This document shows positions 20,479-29,913 of a stretch of 64,000 nucleotides of DNA, one piece after another. Under the pieces are notes generated by a model that was given only the letters and a program-made list of their open reading frames with translations, was not told the DNA's origin and made no database searches. The stretch spans positions 124,001 through 188,000 of the forward strand of contig NW_017962922.1 in the NCBI RefSeq assembly GCF_001661345.1. Reading direction: 5' to 3'. The first letter of the stretch is position 1. Each line of letters opens with the position of its first letter. Position numbers and translations under genes: made by a program. Source of the stretch: Ascoidea rubescens DSM 1968. Taxonomy: Eukaryota > Ascomycota > Saccharomycetes > Ascoideales > Ascoideaceae.

Positions 20479-20752
20479 TTAGAATTTTTATAAAGCATGA
20501 TTTTATATATATTTACTATTTGAATATTTATGCGTATGAAAGAGAAAAAAATCGAATTTTAAAATAGGAATAAGGAATATGTATTTAAAGTTATATTGCC
20601 CTTTGAATTTTTTGAATTTTTTTCTTGTTATTTATACTAATACCATTTTGGTTTATTTTTTTATGTTTATGAATTCGGTTCGAATCAATCTTTAATTTAG
20701 CTTAATTTATGATAATTACCAATGAAAACCAGTCAAGTAATCAATTCAGACA

Positions 20753-21442
20753 TTAGATGAAAACTAATTCTTTCAAAGCTTTGACAGTGCCCTCTACTAT
20801 AGCAACATGTTCAACTTTATGAACTCTGTCTTCATAGGCATCTAATGGTTCGCCTATGATTAAATTAAGCTCCTTAACTATTAAAGGTTCGCCCCTGTCA
20901 ACTTCTTGTATAACTTTATGAATCATCACTCCACCTTTGGTAATTAGACCATCTTGACCAGCTTTCCAACATCTATCAATTGCATGGGTACCATCAAATG
21001 CACCAGGTAAAGCAGGATGTAAATTGATAATTGGAATATTGAATTTTTCTATTGGTGTCAAAAAACTCGACGACAAAATCAACATCCAGCCTGCACATAC
21101 AATTAAATTTGGAGCATTATATCCTGGGACTTTGTCTTCAATAGAATCTGAGTTTTTCGATCCAAAAACGATTAAATTAGCTAGATCATCATTGAACTTT
21201 TCTCTTGCAATTTTTCTTCCTTCTTTATTTTCCTTTGGAATTCCCTTATAATAATCCTTTAATTGATGAACTTTTGATGGAATGCTAGCCTTCGAAGCTC
21301 TTTCTAAACCATAAGCAGTTGGAGAGGATGAAATTACTTGGTCGATTTCAGCTTCAATTTCTCCGGATTTTATAGCATCAATAATCGCTTGAAAATTAGA
21401 GCCATTTCCAGATATCAAAATGGTGATTTTGGGAACTGCCAT
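20753..21442 (-). CDS. ADE8: Phosphoribosylglycinamide formyltransferase
   Basis: 229 aa from the ATG at 21442 (MAVPKITILISGNGSNFQAI); the longer frame upstream begins at TTG and adds an unrelated hydrophobic leader, so it is rejected. The enzyme transfers a formyl group from 10-formyl-THF to GAR, step 3 of de novo purine synthesis. Catalytic features are present: the Asn and His of INLHPALPG and the Asp of IHKVIQEVDRGEP, plus the phosphate loop SGNGSN at residues 11-16. It is a stand-alone GART as in other yeasts. It is convergent with PUP1. I did not see an obvious Bas1/Gcn4 TGACTC site close upstream. Confidence 0.95.
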   Translation of the reverse strand: MAVPKITILISGNGSNFQAIIDAIKSGEIEAEIDQVISSSPTAYGLERASKASIPSKVHQLKDYYKGIPKENKEGRKIAREKFNDDLANLIVFGSKNSDSIEDKVPGYNAPNLIVCAGWMLILSSSFLTPIEKFNIPIINLHPALPGAFDGTHAIDRCWKAGQDGLITKGGVMIHKVIQEVDRGEPLIVKELNLIIGEPLDAYEDRVHKVEHVAIVEGTVKALKELVFI

Positions 21443-22434
21443 TATGAAAGGTATTTGAAAAAAAAGTAAAGTATTTAATACAAAGAGTAGCTGAGTTGAA
21501 GTATGAACAATCAGCTGAAGTACCTCATCGCTCAGCAAATCTGAATTAAAATCTTTTCTCCTTCAAAGTGTCGGCATTGATTCGTAGCTTCGGAAACTGA
21601 AAAAAATAATGAATGTTGGATGTCATTGCAAAGCACATGATATAGATAGTGTGCATACAACTGCATGCTGTTGCAACCTTATGGAAAGAACAACAGACTT
21701 AAAACCGTTTTAATCATTGTTGCAATTCCACATCTAATGACAAAGTAATAAAGCAGTTTTCATTGGGTCCTTTTTTGCTATATTCCAGTGTTTTCAGAGT
21801 ATCAACTATTGTGGTTATCCATGCAATAAACAAGAAACCACCTCATTGAAAATATTTTTGTTAACAATCCAATTGCGGTTCTATTTGTAAAAATATATTT
21901 CGATGATAATTCTCTACTGGTAATTTCAAAGAATAATAAAATATACTTGAAAAAGTAATAAATCTTATAGATAAGTATACTTGACTGTTGTTGTTTTTTT
22001 AAATCATTAATTTGATTCACACAACTCTATATCATCTATTCTAGTTAAATCATCACTAGACATTACTCCTGCTTCCACATCAGGAAAAGCTCCATTAACA
22101 TAGATGAAAAAATTTGTAACATATCTTCGAATAAATTCAAAAGACATTTCTTTTCAATTATTTCGCTTTCAAAACCTTTTTCGACAATTTCTGAGACATC
22201 TATGCTATTAAATACGTATAGATCAAGATCACATTGGCAAATCAAGCCTATTTGCGTCTTCCAATAAAAGACCCCGGTTCGAGTCCTGATTGGCGCGGTT
22301 TTACATTTACTAAACATGACAACTGCTGTGCAGTCTGATAATTCGTTGAACTTTTATCAGCGACACCTGAAGAACTTTGACAGAACATATGAAGGTGATA
22401 TTACCAAAGTGTTTGCTGTGTCAGACCTATTAAA
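21443..22434. other. Divergent promoter ADE8 / ALG6, about 1 kb, with an isolated Pol III B-box
   Basis: Head-to-head spacer without a convincing gene. Minus-strand frames at 21802-22020 and 22063-22317 look like chance. The notable element is GGTTCGAGTCC at 22276-22286, a perfect tRNA-type B-box that I cannot fold into a tRNA. Confidence 0.45.
22276..22286 (+). promoter_or_regulatory. Solo B-box (candidate TFIIIC site or tRNA relic)
   Basis: GGTTCGAGTCC matches the TFIIIC B-box consensus GGTTCGANTCC without mismatch and is identical to the T-arm of the real tRNA-Ser at 33447. The flanks do not form a T-stem (CCCGG against CCTGA), no 5' partner exists for the would-be acceptor ATTGGCG, and no strong T-run terminator follows. 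A weak A-box-like TGGCAAATCAAGC lies about 42 bases upstream. It could be an extra TFIIIC site, as known in S. cerevisiae, or a decayed tRNA gene. Confidence 0.45.
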
Positions 22435-24123
22435 ATGAGTCCCAATTCTTCTGTCAAAATAAAGCCAGTAACCAGCCTGCAGCAGGACATGGATTTTCAC
22501 CAAAGACAACAAGAACGATTGTCTTCTAAATCAGTTTTTTATAATTCTCCATGCTATGAGTTTTTATCTCCATTCAGACCAGTTCAAAATCAGTGGGTGA
22601 TCAAATATATTATAACGATTTTTGCAATTTTAATACGGTCTGCTGTATCATTAGGAGGATATTCTGGTCATGCCAATCCTCCATTTTTTGGAGATTTTGA
22701 AGCTCAAAGACATTGGCTAGATTTAACCATAAATTTACCAATATCAAAATGGTATTATTACAAGCTAGGTTATTGGGGTCTAGATTATCCTCCGTTGACT
22801 GCTTATCATTCTTATTTTTTTGGCTTTATTGGAAAATTCATAAGACCCGGGTGGTTTCAATTGGATAATACAAATGGTATAGAAAATGATGATTTGAAAA
22901 ATTTTATGAGATTAACCGTTTTGATCTCTGATGTTTTAATTTACTTTTCGGCTGTTTACTTTTTTACATTTTGTTTTTTTAAATCCAATAAAAAAATTAC
23001 AACAAATGGTTCTCAAGGCTGGAAAAAATTCAACTCTTTAAATCAAAGTATAACAATTGTTTTAATTTTGTTTCAACCTTGTTTGATACTAATTGATCAT
23101 GGTCATTTTCAATATAACTCAGTAATGCTTGGTTTAGTACTATTTTCAATTGTCAGCCTATTATACGATCAGTTATCAATTGCTTCTTTTTTTTTCATTT
23201 TAGCCATTTCTTTTAAACAAATGGCTTTGTATTACTCTCCTGTTATTTTTTTTTATATTTTATCTTTATGTTTCAATCCTTTTCAGAAAAGATTTGATTT
23301 CCCAAGATTATTTGCAGTTGCTTTCTCTGTCATATTAACTTTAGTAGTAATGTTTGCTCCACTAGTGATTTTTAACAACAATTTTAAAGATGGGCTTTTA
23401 AATATCAAACAGGCTTTAATAAGAATTTTTCCATTTGAAAGAGGTTTATTTGAAGATAAAGTTGCAAATTTTTGGTGTGTGACTAACATATTAGTCAAAT
23501 ATAGAACACTATTTGATTTATCAACGTTAAAAACATTATCATTGGGCTTTACTTTATTATCTATACTGCCTAGTTGTCTTGTAATCTATTTTCATCCAAG
23601 AAAAAATTTAATTCCTATAGCTTTTGCATCATGTTCTTGGGGCTTTTATTTTTTCTCATTTCAAGTTCATGAAAAATCCATTTTATTACCATTAATGCCA
23701 ACAACATTATTATTATCAAATGTGAATGATGATGAAATTTTTAAAATGGTTTGTTGGGTTAATAATATTGGCTTATTTAGTTTATACCCACTATTGAAAA
23801 AAGATGAATTAGTGCTACAATATTTTGTTATAGGCTTTTTAATGAATTGGTTGATTGGAAATTTAAATATTAATTGTGTCGTAAATAATTTTAAAAATTT
23901 GTTCAAAGTTAAAGAAAATTCAATTAAAAATTGGTCAATCAATTTTGTTATAATTTCTTCAACAGTTTTGGCATTAATTTTACATGGAATGGAAGTTTTT
24001 TTAAATCCACCATCAAGATATCCTGATTTATGGGTAGTCTTGAACATTTCATTTTCATTTGCATGTTTTTCCACATTTTGGTTTTGGTTAAATATTAGAA
24101 TGTTTCAAATAAGAAATAATTAA
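22435..24123 (+). CDS. ALG6: Dolichyl-P-Glc:Man9GlcNAc2-PP-dolichol alpha-1,3-glucosyltransferase
   Basis: 562 aa multi-pass ER membrane protein of the ALG6/ALG8 family. The first luminal loop carries GGYSGHANPPFFGDFEAQRHW, with the acidic catalytic candidate Asp87, and WYYYKLGYWGLDYPPLTAYHS, which fit Alg6 better than Alg8. Around ten further hydrophobic segments follow, with the family block FFSFQVHEKSILLPLMP near residue 410. The enzyme adds the first glucose to the lipid-linked oligosaccharide used for N-glycosylation. Codon 378 is a CTG within SILPS, where the family keeps a hydrophobic residue, consistent with the standard code. Start ATG 22435 is the first in frame. Confidence 0.93.
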   Translation: MSPNSSVKIKPVTSLQQDMDFHQRQQERLSSKSVFYNSPCYEFLSPFRPVQNQWVIKYIITIFAILIRSAVSLGGYSGHANPPFFGDFEAQRHWLDLTINLPISKWYYYKLGYWGLDYPPLTAYHSYFFGFIGKFIRPGWFQLDNTNGIENDDLKNFMRLTVLISDVLIYFSAVYFFTFCFFKSNKKITTNGSQGWKKFNSLNQSITIVLILFQPCLILIDHGHFQYNSVMLGLVLFSIVSLLYDQLSIASFFFILAISFKQMALYYSPVIFFYILSLCFNPFQKRFDFPRLFAVAFSVILTLVVMFAPLVIFNNNFKDGLLNIKQALIRIFPFERGLFEDKVANFWCVTNILVKYRTLFDLSTLKTLSLGFTLLSILPSCLVIYFHPRKNLIPIAFASCSWGFYFFSFQVHEKSILLPLMPTTLLLSNVNDDEIFKMVCWVNNIGLFSLYPLLKKDELVLQYFVIGFLMNWLIGNLNINCVVNNFKNLFKVKENSIKNWSINFVIISSTVLALILHGMEVFLNPPSRYPDLWVVLNISFSFACFSTFWFWLNIRMFQIRNN

Positions 24124-24478
24124 TCGAGAAAAAAAACATTGATTCTGATTTTGATTTTGATTATGGTAATTTATAGTGTATAATAGAAAAATTATAAATT
24201 ATAAAACATAAAACATAAATCATAAATCATAAAATATAATATTCAAAATATAACACATAGGGTATAAAATAAAAAGTATACAACAAACAGTTAAAAATTG
24301 AAAGATTGAAAAATTGAAAAATTGAAAATCGAAAATTAAATATTAAGTATTGAGTATTAAAGTACAGACTAATTAGATTGAATAAATTGCTAAAAAAATT
24401 AAATTTTTTAACAATCAAACTGGTCAAGCTAATAAAAAAGTTTTTGAAGTAATATGTTAAAATTTTGAGGTTTTAATA
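24124..24478. other. Convergent 3' spacer with simple repeats
   Basis: AT-rich region between ALG6 and TYR1 stops. It contains short imperfect tandem units of the ATAAAACAT and GAAAAATT types (about 24190-24340). No gene is seen. Confidence 0.5.
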
Positions 24479-25834
24479 TCATGGATCAATATCAGATTGG
24501 TCTGATTCATATTCTTTAACCCTTTGTAAAATGACCCTGAACATTTCATTGCCGATTTTATTAGCTTCGTCTTGATTATCCTTGAAAAAATCTTGAGTTT
24601 TTTCAAATTCTTTTTGATAAAGTTCGAAACTTTTGTGTCTGACAATTCTGCTCCAATTTCTTGCAGCAATAACGAATTCTAAATCATCACTTCTAAAAGA
24701 AGTTTCAGTAATTGCATCTTCAATACATTCATCTAGTAGGTTGGGAGTGCAAAATAAATATTCAGTTACACCTAAAAAGATTCTAAATAAAGGAGTTGAG
24801 CAAATAATATGATCGTAGGGAAAAAGGTCTAATTTGTACCATGAATAAACGATTGCCAATAAGGATAGATGAGAATTGGACTTTTTTGGACCAGGAGGAA
24901 CTTTTGATAAAGAGTATTGAGCCAAAAGCTTATCATCCAATAATAATTCTTGCTTGGTTTTAATAATATGGCCAAATATTTTATCTCTAGCAATGTATAA
25001 GTTTTGTCTTAATTTTTCTTTATCTCCTTGAATCATCAAAGTAAATAATTCAGTGACTGAATTTGCATATTGTAAAATTTGATCGTGGGCTGAGGGATTT
25101 GTTATAGCCAAACCAGCATAAACATGCCATTTATTTCCATAAATTCTCATTGAGATATTGATTTTAACATTTTCAATACCACCAACCCATCTTTGATGAT
25201 ACCAAGGATATACTTGAATCTTTCTCCAAGCGACACCCATGCTTAGAAAAGCAGCATGAGTTACAGCTTGAGTATCAGCAGTAATTTTATCATGTTCAAC
25301 TGCAGATAGATAAACTACTTTTGAATTGAGACAAGACATTAGTAAATTGACAAATCTGAAATTTTCAGGATTAGATCTATGATTGATTATAACTAAAGGC
25401 TGGCCAGTAGTTGTTACCCCAGGACCGTGTAAGGAATGCACAGATATGATGTTGATATCATCAGGCAAATATTTCTCAAATGCCTCAATTTCGGGTGCTT
25501 TACATGAGGTTTGACCACCAACAATGCTGTCAAATTTCGAGGAAGGACCGTAAAGTGAAACTATTTTGTCAATGTTTTCAGCCTCAACACTGTAAATAAT
25601 ATAATCACTTACTCTTGAAACAAAATGGCCATTTCTAAGAACTTTGAACCTCTCATTTTTATGAGTTTCAACAAATCGATCAAAGTTTTCTTCTCTGTCA
25701 CAACCCACTACTTTCCAACCAGCATTTGAGAACTTTTTAGCATATAATAGACCCATGTCACCCAACCCAATGATACCAATGGTCTTGGACTCCTGGAGCT
25801 TCTTAATTTCCTCTAATTGAGCTGCATTTGCCAT
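24479..25834 (-). CDS. TYR1: Prephenate dehydrogenase (NADP+), tyrosine biosynthesis
   Basis: 451 aa, the usual length for yeast Tyr1 (452). The N-terminal Rossmann fold shows GIIGLGDMG at residues 20-28 and VVGCDRE. The catalytic domain contains ISVHSLHGPGVTTTGQPLV, the histidine-bearing block EHDKITADTQAVTHAAFLSMG, and KINISMRIYGNKWHVYAGLAI. The enzyme converts prephenate to 4-hydroxyphenylpyruvate in the cytosol. The first ATG (25834) gives MANAAQLEEIKKLQESKTIG, close to the known start. A perfect Gcn4 site lies 52 bases upstream, so co-regulation with HIS4 is likely. Confidence 0.96.
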   Translation of the reverse strand: MANAAQLEEIKKLQESKTIGIIGLGDMGLLYAKKFSNAGWKVVGCDREENFDRFVETHKNERFKVLRNGHFVSRVSDYIIYSVEAENIDKIVSLYGPSSKFDSIVGGQTSCKAPEIEAFEKYLPDDINIISVHSLHGPGVTTTGQPLVIINHRSNPENFRFVNLLMSCLNSKVVYLSAVEHDKITADTQAVTHAAFLSMGVAWRKIQVYPWYHQRWVGGIENVKINISMRIYGNKWHVYAGLAITNPSAHDQILQYANSVTELFTLMIQGDKEKLRQNLYIARDKIFGHIIKTKQELLLDDKLLAQYSLSKVPPGPKKSNSHLSLLAIVYSWYKLDLFPYDHIICSTPLFRIFLGVTEYLFCTPNLLDECIEDAITETSFRSDDLEFVIAARNWSRIVRHKSFELYQKEFEKTQDFFKDNQDEANKIGNEMFRVILQRVKEYESDQSDIDP

Positions 25835-26302
25835 TTTTCTAGCTAATTTTACTTAATTTCTGATGATAACCAACACAACTCCAACTGACTCATCTGCTTT
25901 GTGTTTATCATCCAGCCAAATCTGAAAAATTCAAGACCATCACTGCGGATCCCCGAACTCCGCCTGAAATCCGCATATTTTACTCCACCGTGCCATTCCA
26001 GTGGTACACACGGAGATGTACCGCTCCTATTATTCCGGTAATCCGTTCAGAACCGTGGTGCCGGACCGGTTTTTTCTGTGGCGAAAAGGATTTTGGGAGC
26101 AGAGTTGAGATAAGATCCAATACAATTTAGTCAATTTGCAATTCGAACTGTTTATCTTCACCAAGTAGGGCATATCTGCATTTCCAGTGGTTTTTGTTGG
26201 TATCTCGTTGTTGTTTTAGCGTATTCTGATTGTTTCGGTTTGGTTTTGATCTTGTGGTCCTTCTGGTCGTTTTCGTTACTGTCTTAGTTTTATTCACCAA
26301 AA
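25835..26302. promoter_or_regulatory. Divergent promoter TYR1 / ATG33-like
   Basis: 468-base head-to-head spacer, markedly GC-rich at 25940-26090. It holds the Gcn4 site at 25886-25892 and TACCGCTC...TCCGGT at 26019-26039, a pair also present upstream of HIS4 (694-713). Confidence 0.5.
25886..25892. promoter_or_regulatory. Gcn4 binding site (TGACTCA) upstream of TYR1
   Basis: Perfect TGACTCA, 52 bases before the TYR1 ATG and about 410 from the divergent gene. The short distance points to TYR1 as the target. Confidence 0.7.
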
Positions 26303-27067
26303 ATGGGCACTTGCTTAAAGGTTACTAAAGTTATTGGGACAACCACTCTTGGGATCTTAGCTGGTTCATTAACTCTTCAAACATTTTCCATTTTCCCTTA
26401 TTTATCTGACATTTTGCCATTTACTAAGAAAAATGACTTCCAAGATAACTTGAATACTCTAACTTCGAATATTCATAAATTAATCTATTCATTGGGTTCG
26501 ATTTCTTCTTCATTGTTTTTGTTAACTTTTTTCAAGTCTCCAAAACGTTTACGTCATCCTTACTTATTATATGCTTCAATTCCTGTTCAATTTGCTTTAG
26601 GTTATTTATTTTTTAAAACTAATTTGTTAGAATCAAAGTTATTGAGTTCAATTGAAACAGATTTAGGTTCAAAAACCCCAGATCCAAATGAATTGATTAA
26701 ACCTCAAAACGTTGAAAAACCAAAATCAAGTGATGCAGTTAAATCCAATCCTCAAGTTTCTCAATTGAAAAGAGAATTGAGAGAAGAACCCTCTCATTTA
26801 GATAAATCCGGGTTTTTAAAACCTGACATTAATGATTCCGCAGCTGAAAAAGTTGAAGAAGAATCAAATGAGCATGAGCATGAAAATGAAAATGAAAATA
26901 ATGATGATTCTCCAACCATTGAAAAAGAAGTTGAAAACTCAATTTATAAAGCAGATGCTGAAACTACTTTGAAAAAAATTAAAGCCGATTATACTTTAAT
27001 CACTTCTTTAGTTTCTCTTTCTTTTATTCTTTCTGCTATTGGTATTCATGGTGACATTCGTGGTTAA
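26303..27067 (+). CDS. ATG33/SCM4-family mitochondrial outer-membrane protein
   Basis: 254 aa. The N-terminus [24 protein letters not shown] and the block [13 protein letters not shown] align by eye with S. cerevisiae Atg33 ([31 protein letters not shown]). Hydrophobic segments lie at about 10-30, 58-78, 85-105 and 230-250, with a last block IGIHGDIRG like the family's IGVYGE. A long acidic, Glu/Asn-rich soluble insert (about residues 115-220) makes it longer than Atg33 (197 aa). Atg33 is needed for mitophagy and Scm4 is a paralogue of unclear role; which one this single copy represents cannot be told. Confidence 0.8.
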   Translation: [254 protein letters not shown]

Positions 27068-27660
27068 ATTATCAACAATTAAGAAAAATTTTTAAGATCA
27101 ATTCGAATCCATATTCATTTTTAACTAATTTTTCAATTCATTATATTCGTACAACTGAAAAATACCAATTTCTTCCATTCAAAATTTTCAAAGTTAAAAA
27201 ATTTCTCAAAAAAAAAATAATAGTAAAAATAAAGCCAATAAAAAATTGTTTGTTTCTATTCTTACAATCTTGATTTTTATTTTTTTTTATTTTATTTTTT
27301 TTTGGGCTTGTTTTGTTATATTCCCTTTTATTTACTCCTTATTGTAAATATATTATACATATAACTATTTTACTTATACATTTTCTATTTTATTTTTAAA
27401 GAGATACTTTTTATTTTTTTTATTTTTTACATTTAGGTTGTTTATCTTATTTATTCTATTATTTTTTTTAGATTACATATATCAAAAGAAGGAAGGAAGG
27501 AAGAAGGTTATTTGATTTTGTTTTAATCTATAGGTCTTTTTATTTTATGATAATTTTAAGTATAATAATGTCAATAATATTAATATTAATATATATATAA
27601 ATATATATATATATTTATATATATACTATCTTGTAAATACATACCAAACATCGGACTCTA
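27068..27660. other. Convergent 3' spacer, T/A-rich
   Basis: Very AT-rich tail region between the ATG33-like gene and TRS33, with long T-runs and TATATA tracts near 27580-27625 fit for polyadenylation. No gene is seen. Confidence 0.5.
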
Positions 27661-28389
27661 CTAGCCAGAAATATTAGTTTGAACATTAAACGTAACTGAA
27701 GGAAATTTTGTAATCTCAAAATTAACTGTTGAATCAATATCAAGACTTGATAAAATTCCTCTAATTATACCACAGGGAAACCAAACATAAGGCTTGCATT
27801 TAATTATTGTATCATTAATACCTTTTGAGCTGGACATTCTAGTTAAATCTTTAAAATTGCTGTCAATTAAAACAAATGTGCCTCTGTGATTTGTTCTCAA
27901 ATTGTCCATTTGTTTATCATATAATTTTTTCCAAACGTCTCTACAAATAAATTTCATTATATTTAAAATATCCAAATTATTATTTTCTTTTGAAATTAAA
28001 TTTAAACTGTTACTATTGATTTGAAAACTTAACAATTCGCCTAATCTTAAACCAATTGAATAGCCATAATTTTCAACTTTAAAATTAACTAAATCATTAT
28101 TAATATAATTTGATTCCAAAGTCTCAATTCCTCCATGATGATTAAAGCTTTCATCCAGAGATATTATTGAGTCGTTTGATTTATTATTATTATTATTATT
28201 ATTACTGATTTTATTATTGGTTTTATTATCAGATAAATTTGATGTTGTTAGTGATGACGAATCATTTTCTTGTTGCAACTTGTGTGTTATCCTTATAGAT
28301 AATGGAACAATTTCAAGCAATAATAAGTCCAAACAGGTTGAATTTATTAATTTTTGTTTATTCGGAGTAGATGATAATGAATTTGACAT
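27661..28389 (-). CDS. TRS33: TRAPP core subunit Trs33 (TRAPPC6 family)
   Basis: 242 aa (S. cerevisiae 268). It has the Bet3-like fold signature: an N-terminal helix LDLLLLEIVPLSIRI, then GYSIGLRLGELLSF, and MKFICRDVWKKLYDKQMDNLRTNHRGTFVLIDSNF. The C-terminal strand block is FPCGIIRGILSSLDIDSTVNFEI...PSVTFNV. An Asn-rich linker (residues 55-70) separates the first two helices. Trs33 is a small alpha/beta subunit of the TRAPP complexes that activate Ypt1 and Ypt31/32 in ER-Golgi and Golgi traffic. All conserved blocks are in one intact frame. Confidence 0.9.
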   Translation of the reverse strand: MSNSLSSTPNKQKLINSTCLDLLLLEIVPLSIRITHKLQQENDSSSLTTSNLSDNKTNNKISNNNNNNNKSNDSIISLDESFNHHGGIETLESNYINNDLVNFKVENYGYSIGLRLGELLSFQINSNSLNLISKENNNLDILNIMKFICRDVWKKLYDKQMDNLRTNHRGTFVLIDSNFKDLTRMSSSKGINDTIIKCKPYVWFPCGIIRGILSSLDIDSTVNFEITKFPSVTFNVQTNISG

Positions 28390-29364
28390 ATTTAAAATTA
28401 TAATTATGGTTACTGTTAAAAGAATTTAAATCATTATTATTTTGATCTTAAGATTTGAATCTTCAGATAAGAAATTAATGACGGCATTCGAAATCCGGCG
28501 TCATCGTAATGTTACGTAGTATCGTAATTCGGTTCATGTTTATTAAGAATTCTACTTAGAGCTAAGTTGGTAGATAAATTAAATAAAGATAAGATAGACA
28601 TGTGAGATAAGTGTGTAAATAGATAAATAGATAAAATAAATAGGTTAAAGAGGTAAAAGGTTGAAAAAAGAAAAACCGAAAATTGAGTAATAAAATTGCA
28701 AAGATTTTGTTGAAAAACCAAGAAAAAGAAAGATTAATAGGAAGAAAGTGAGAAGAAAATGAAAGATGAAGGAAAATATAAATAGTAAATATAAATTGGG
28801 TATATCTGGTAAAATAGATTAACAGAGAAATTGAGTGGGTGAGAAATAAACTAAAAGAAATGAAAGATAAAAATCAGTAAATGATTTATAACAAATTGAA
28901 TTAACAAACTAATATTTTAATCAAATATGATGATTTTAGTATTTTGATGTTTAAATATTTTGATAGATAAATATTTAGATTAGTCGACGATGAAGTTGAA
29001 AAAGAAATAGTATAATGTGGTATGATAAAATATCATTAGATGAGACAAGATGAGTGAGATGAGATGAGATGTGATGAGATAAGATGAGATGATATGAGAT
29101 GTGATGTAAGGTGATATAATTTATGGAAATGATAAAGGGTAAATTGAAAAATATGGGGAGATAAAACTGGGTTTGGTTTGTTTGTGGTTAATTTTTTTTT
29201 TTCGTTTCTTTTTCTCAATTTTATTAATAAATAATTAATAAAATTAAGATCAAAAACTAAAAAAATTAAAAAAGATAAGCAATTAAACATGCCACTAGGA
29301 TTAAAGTTGAATCCAAATTAGTTTCAAAATAATTAAACGATTGTTTAATTATTTTGACTAGGAG
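28390..29364. other. Spacer with one-sided purine bias and a GATGA-type repeat
   Basis: About 1 kb between two minus-strand genes. From 28600 to 29287 the + strand is strongly purine-rich, so any minus-strand transcript would be pyrimidine-rich, and ATG on the minus strand is almost absent. An imperfect GAGAT/GATGA microsatellite lies at 29040-29110. A 15-bp inverted repeat sits at 29324-29357. No gene is seen. Confidence 0.45.
29324..29357 (-). terminator. Hairpin-forming inverted repeat just after the coiled-coil gene stop
   Basis: Arms 29324-29338 and 29343-29357 are perfectly complementary (15 bp, core CAAAATAATTAAAC / GTTTAATTATTTTG) around a 4-base loop. The repeat begins 8 bases past the stop codon of the minus-strand gene. 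A role in 3'-end formation is inferred from position only; yeast Pol II does not need hairpin terminators. Confidence 0.4.
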
Positions 29365-29913
29365 TCATATGAAATCTAACTGAGCAGCTATATCGTCGAG
29401 CTCATTTCTATTTCTATTGTAGTGATCTTGGTAATAGTTAATTTGTTTTGATAGATTTAATTTATCGTTATTTAACGAATATAATTTTCTTTGAAATTGT
29501 TCAATCTTCAAATCATTTTCCTTTATTTTGGTGTTATTGATTTTAATTAGTTGATTGATATCCTCTAATTTTGATTCTAAATCCAAGTTTTTTGCAGAGT
29601 AATCATCATTTTCTAGTTTGAGTGTTAGAGATTCAATAGAAATCTTTGTAGTTTTATTTGCTCTAAATTTTAATCTTTTGTAGTCTTCTTGCAAAGTTTT
29701 GTTCTTAAAAATAATTGAATTAATTATATTGTCCTTATTACTGGATTCTAATTCCAACTCTTTTCTTCTTTTTTCCAATTGTTGGACTTTTTCGTGCCAA
29801 TTTTCAGCTTCATTTCTAAGATGTTGAATTGTCTATGATAAAGAGTTAGCAAGTGTTCTGGACAGCTAGGCAGCGGATCAAATGGGTATACATACTCTCA
29901 AGAACTTGTTCAT
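29365..29913 (-). CDS. Small coiled-coil protein, one short intron
   Basis: Proposed exons 29913-29896 (ATG AAC AAG TTC TTG AGA) and 29832-29365, joined over a 63-nt intron with GTATGT, a TGCTAAC branch point and TAG acceptor, in phase 0. The product is 161 aa, MNKFLRTIQHLRNEAENWHE..., almost wholly a Lys/Glu/Asn-rich coiled coil ending LDDIAAQLDFI. Without the intron the second exon lacks an ATG near its start, which supports splicing. I do not recognise the family. Size, tiny first exon and coiled-coil content resemble small kinetochore, spindle or tethering components, but this is not evidence of function. Confidence 0.7.

Noticed and set aside
22063-22317. 84-codon minus-strand frame over the solo B-box
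   Set aside because: Low-complexity-free but with no family match, and it lies in a divergent promoter; the B-box explains the local GC rise better.
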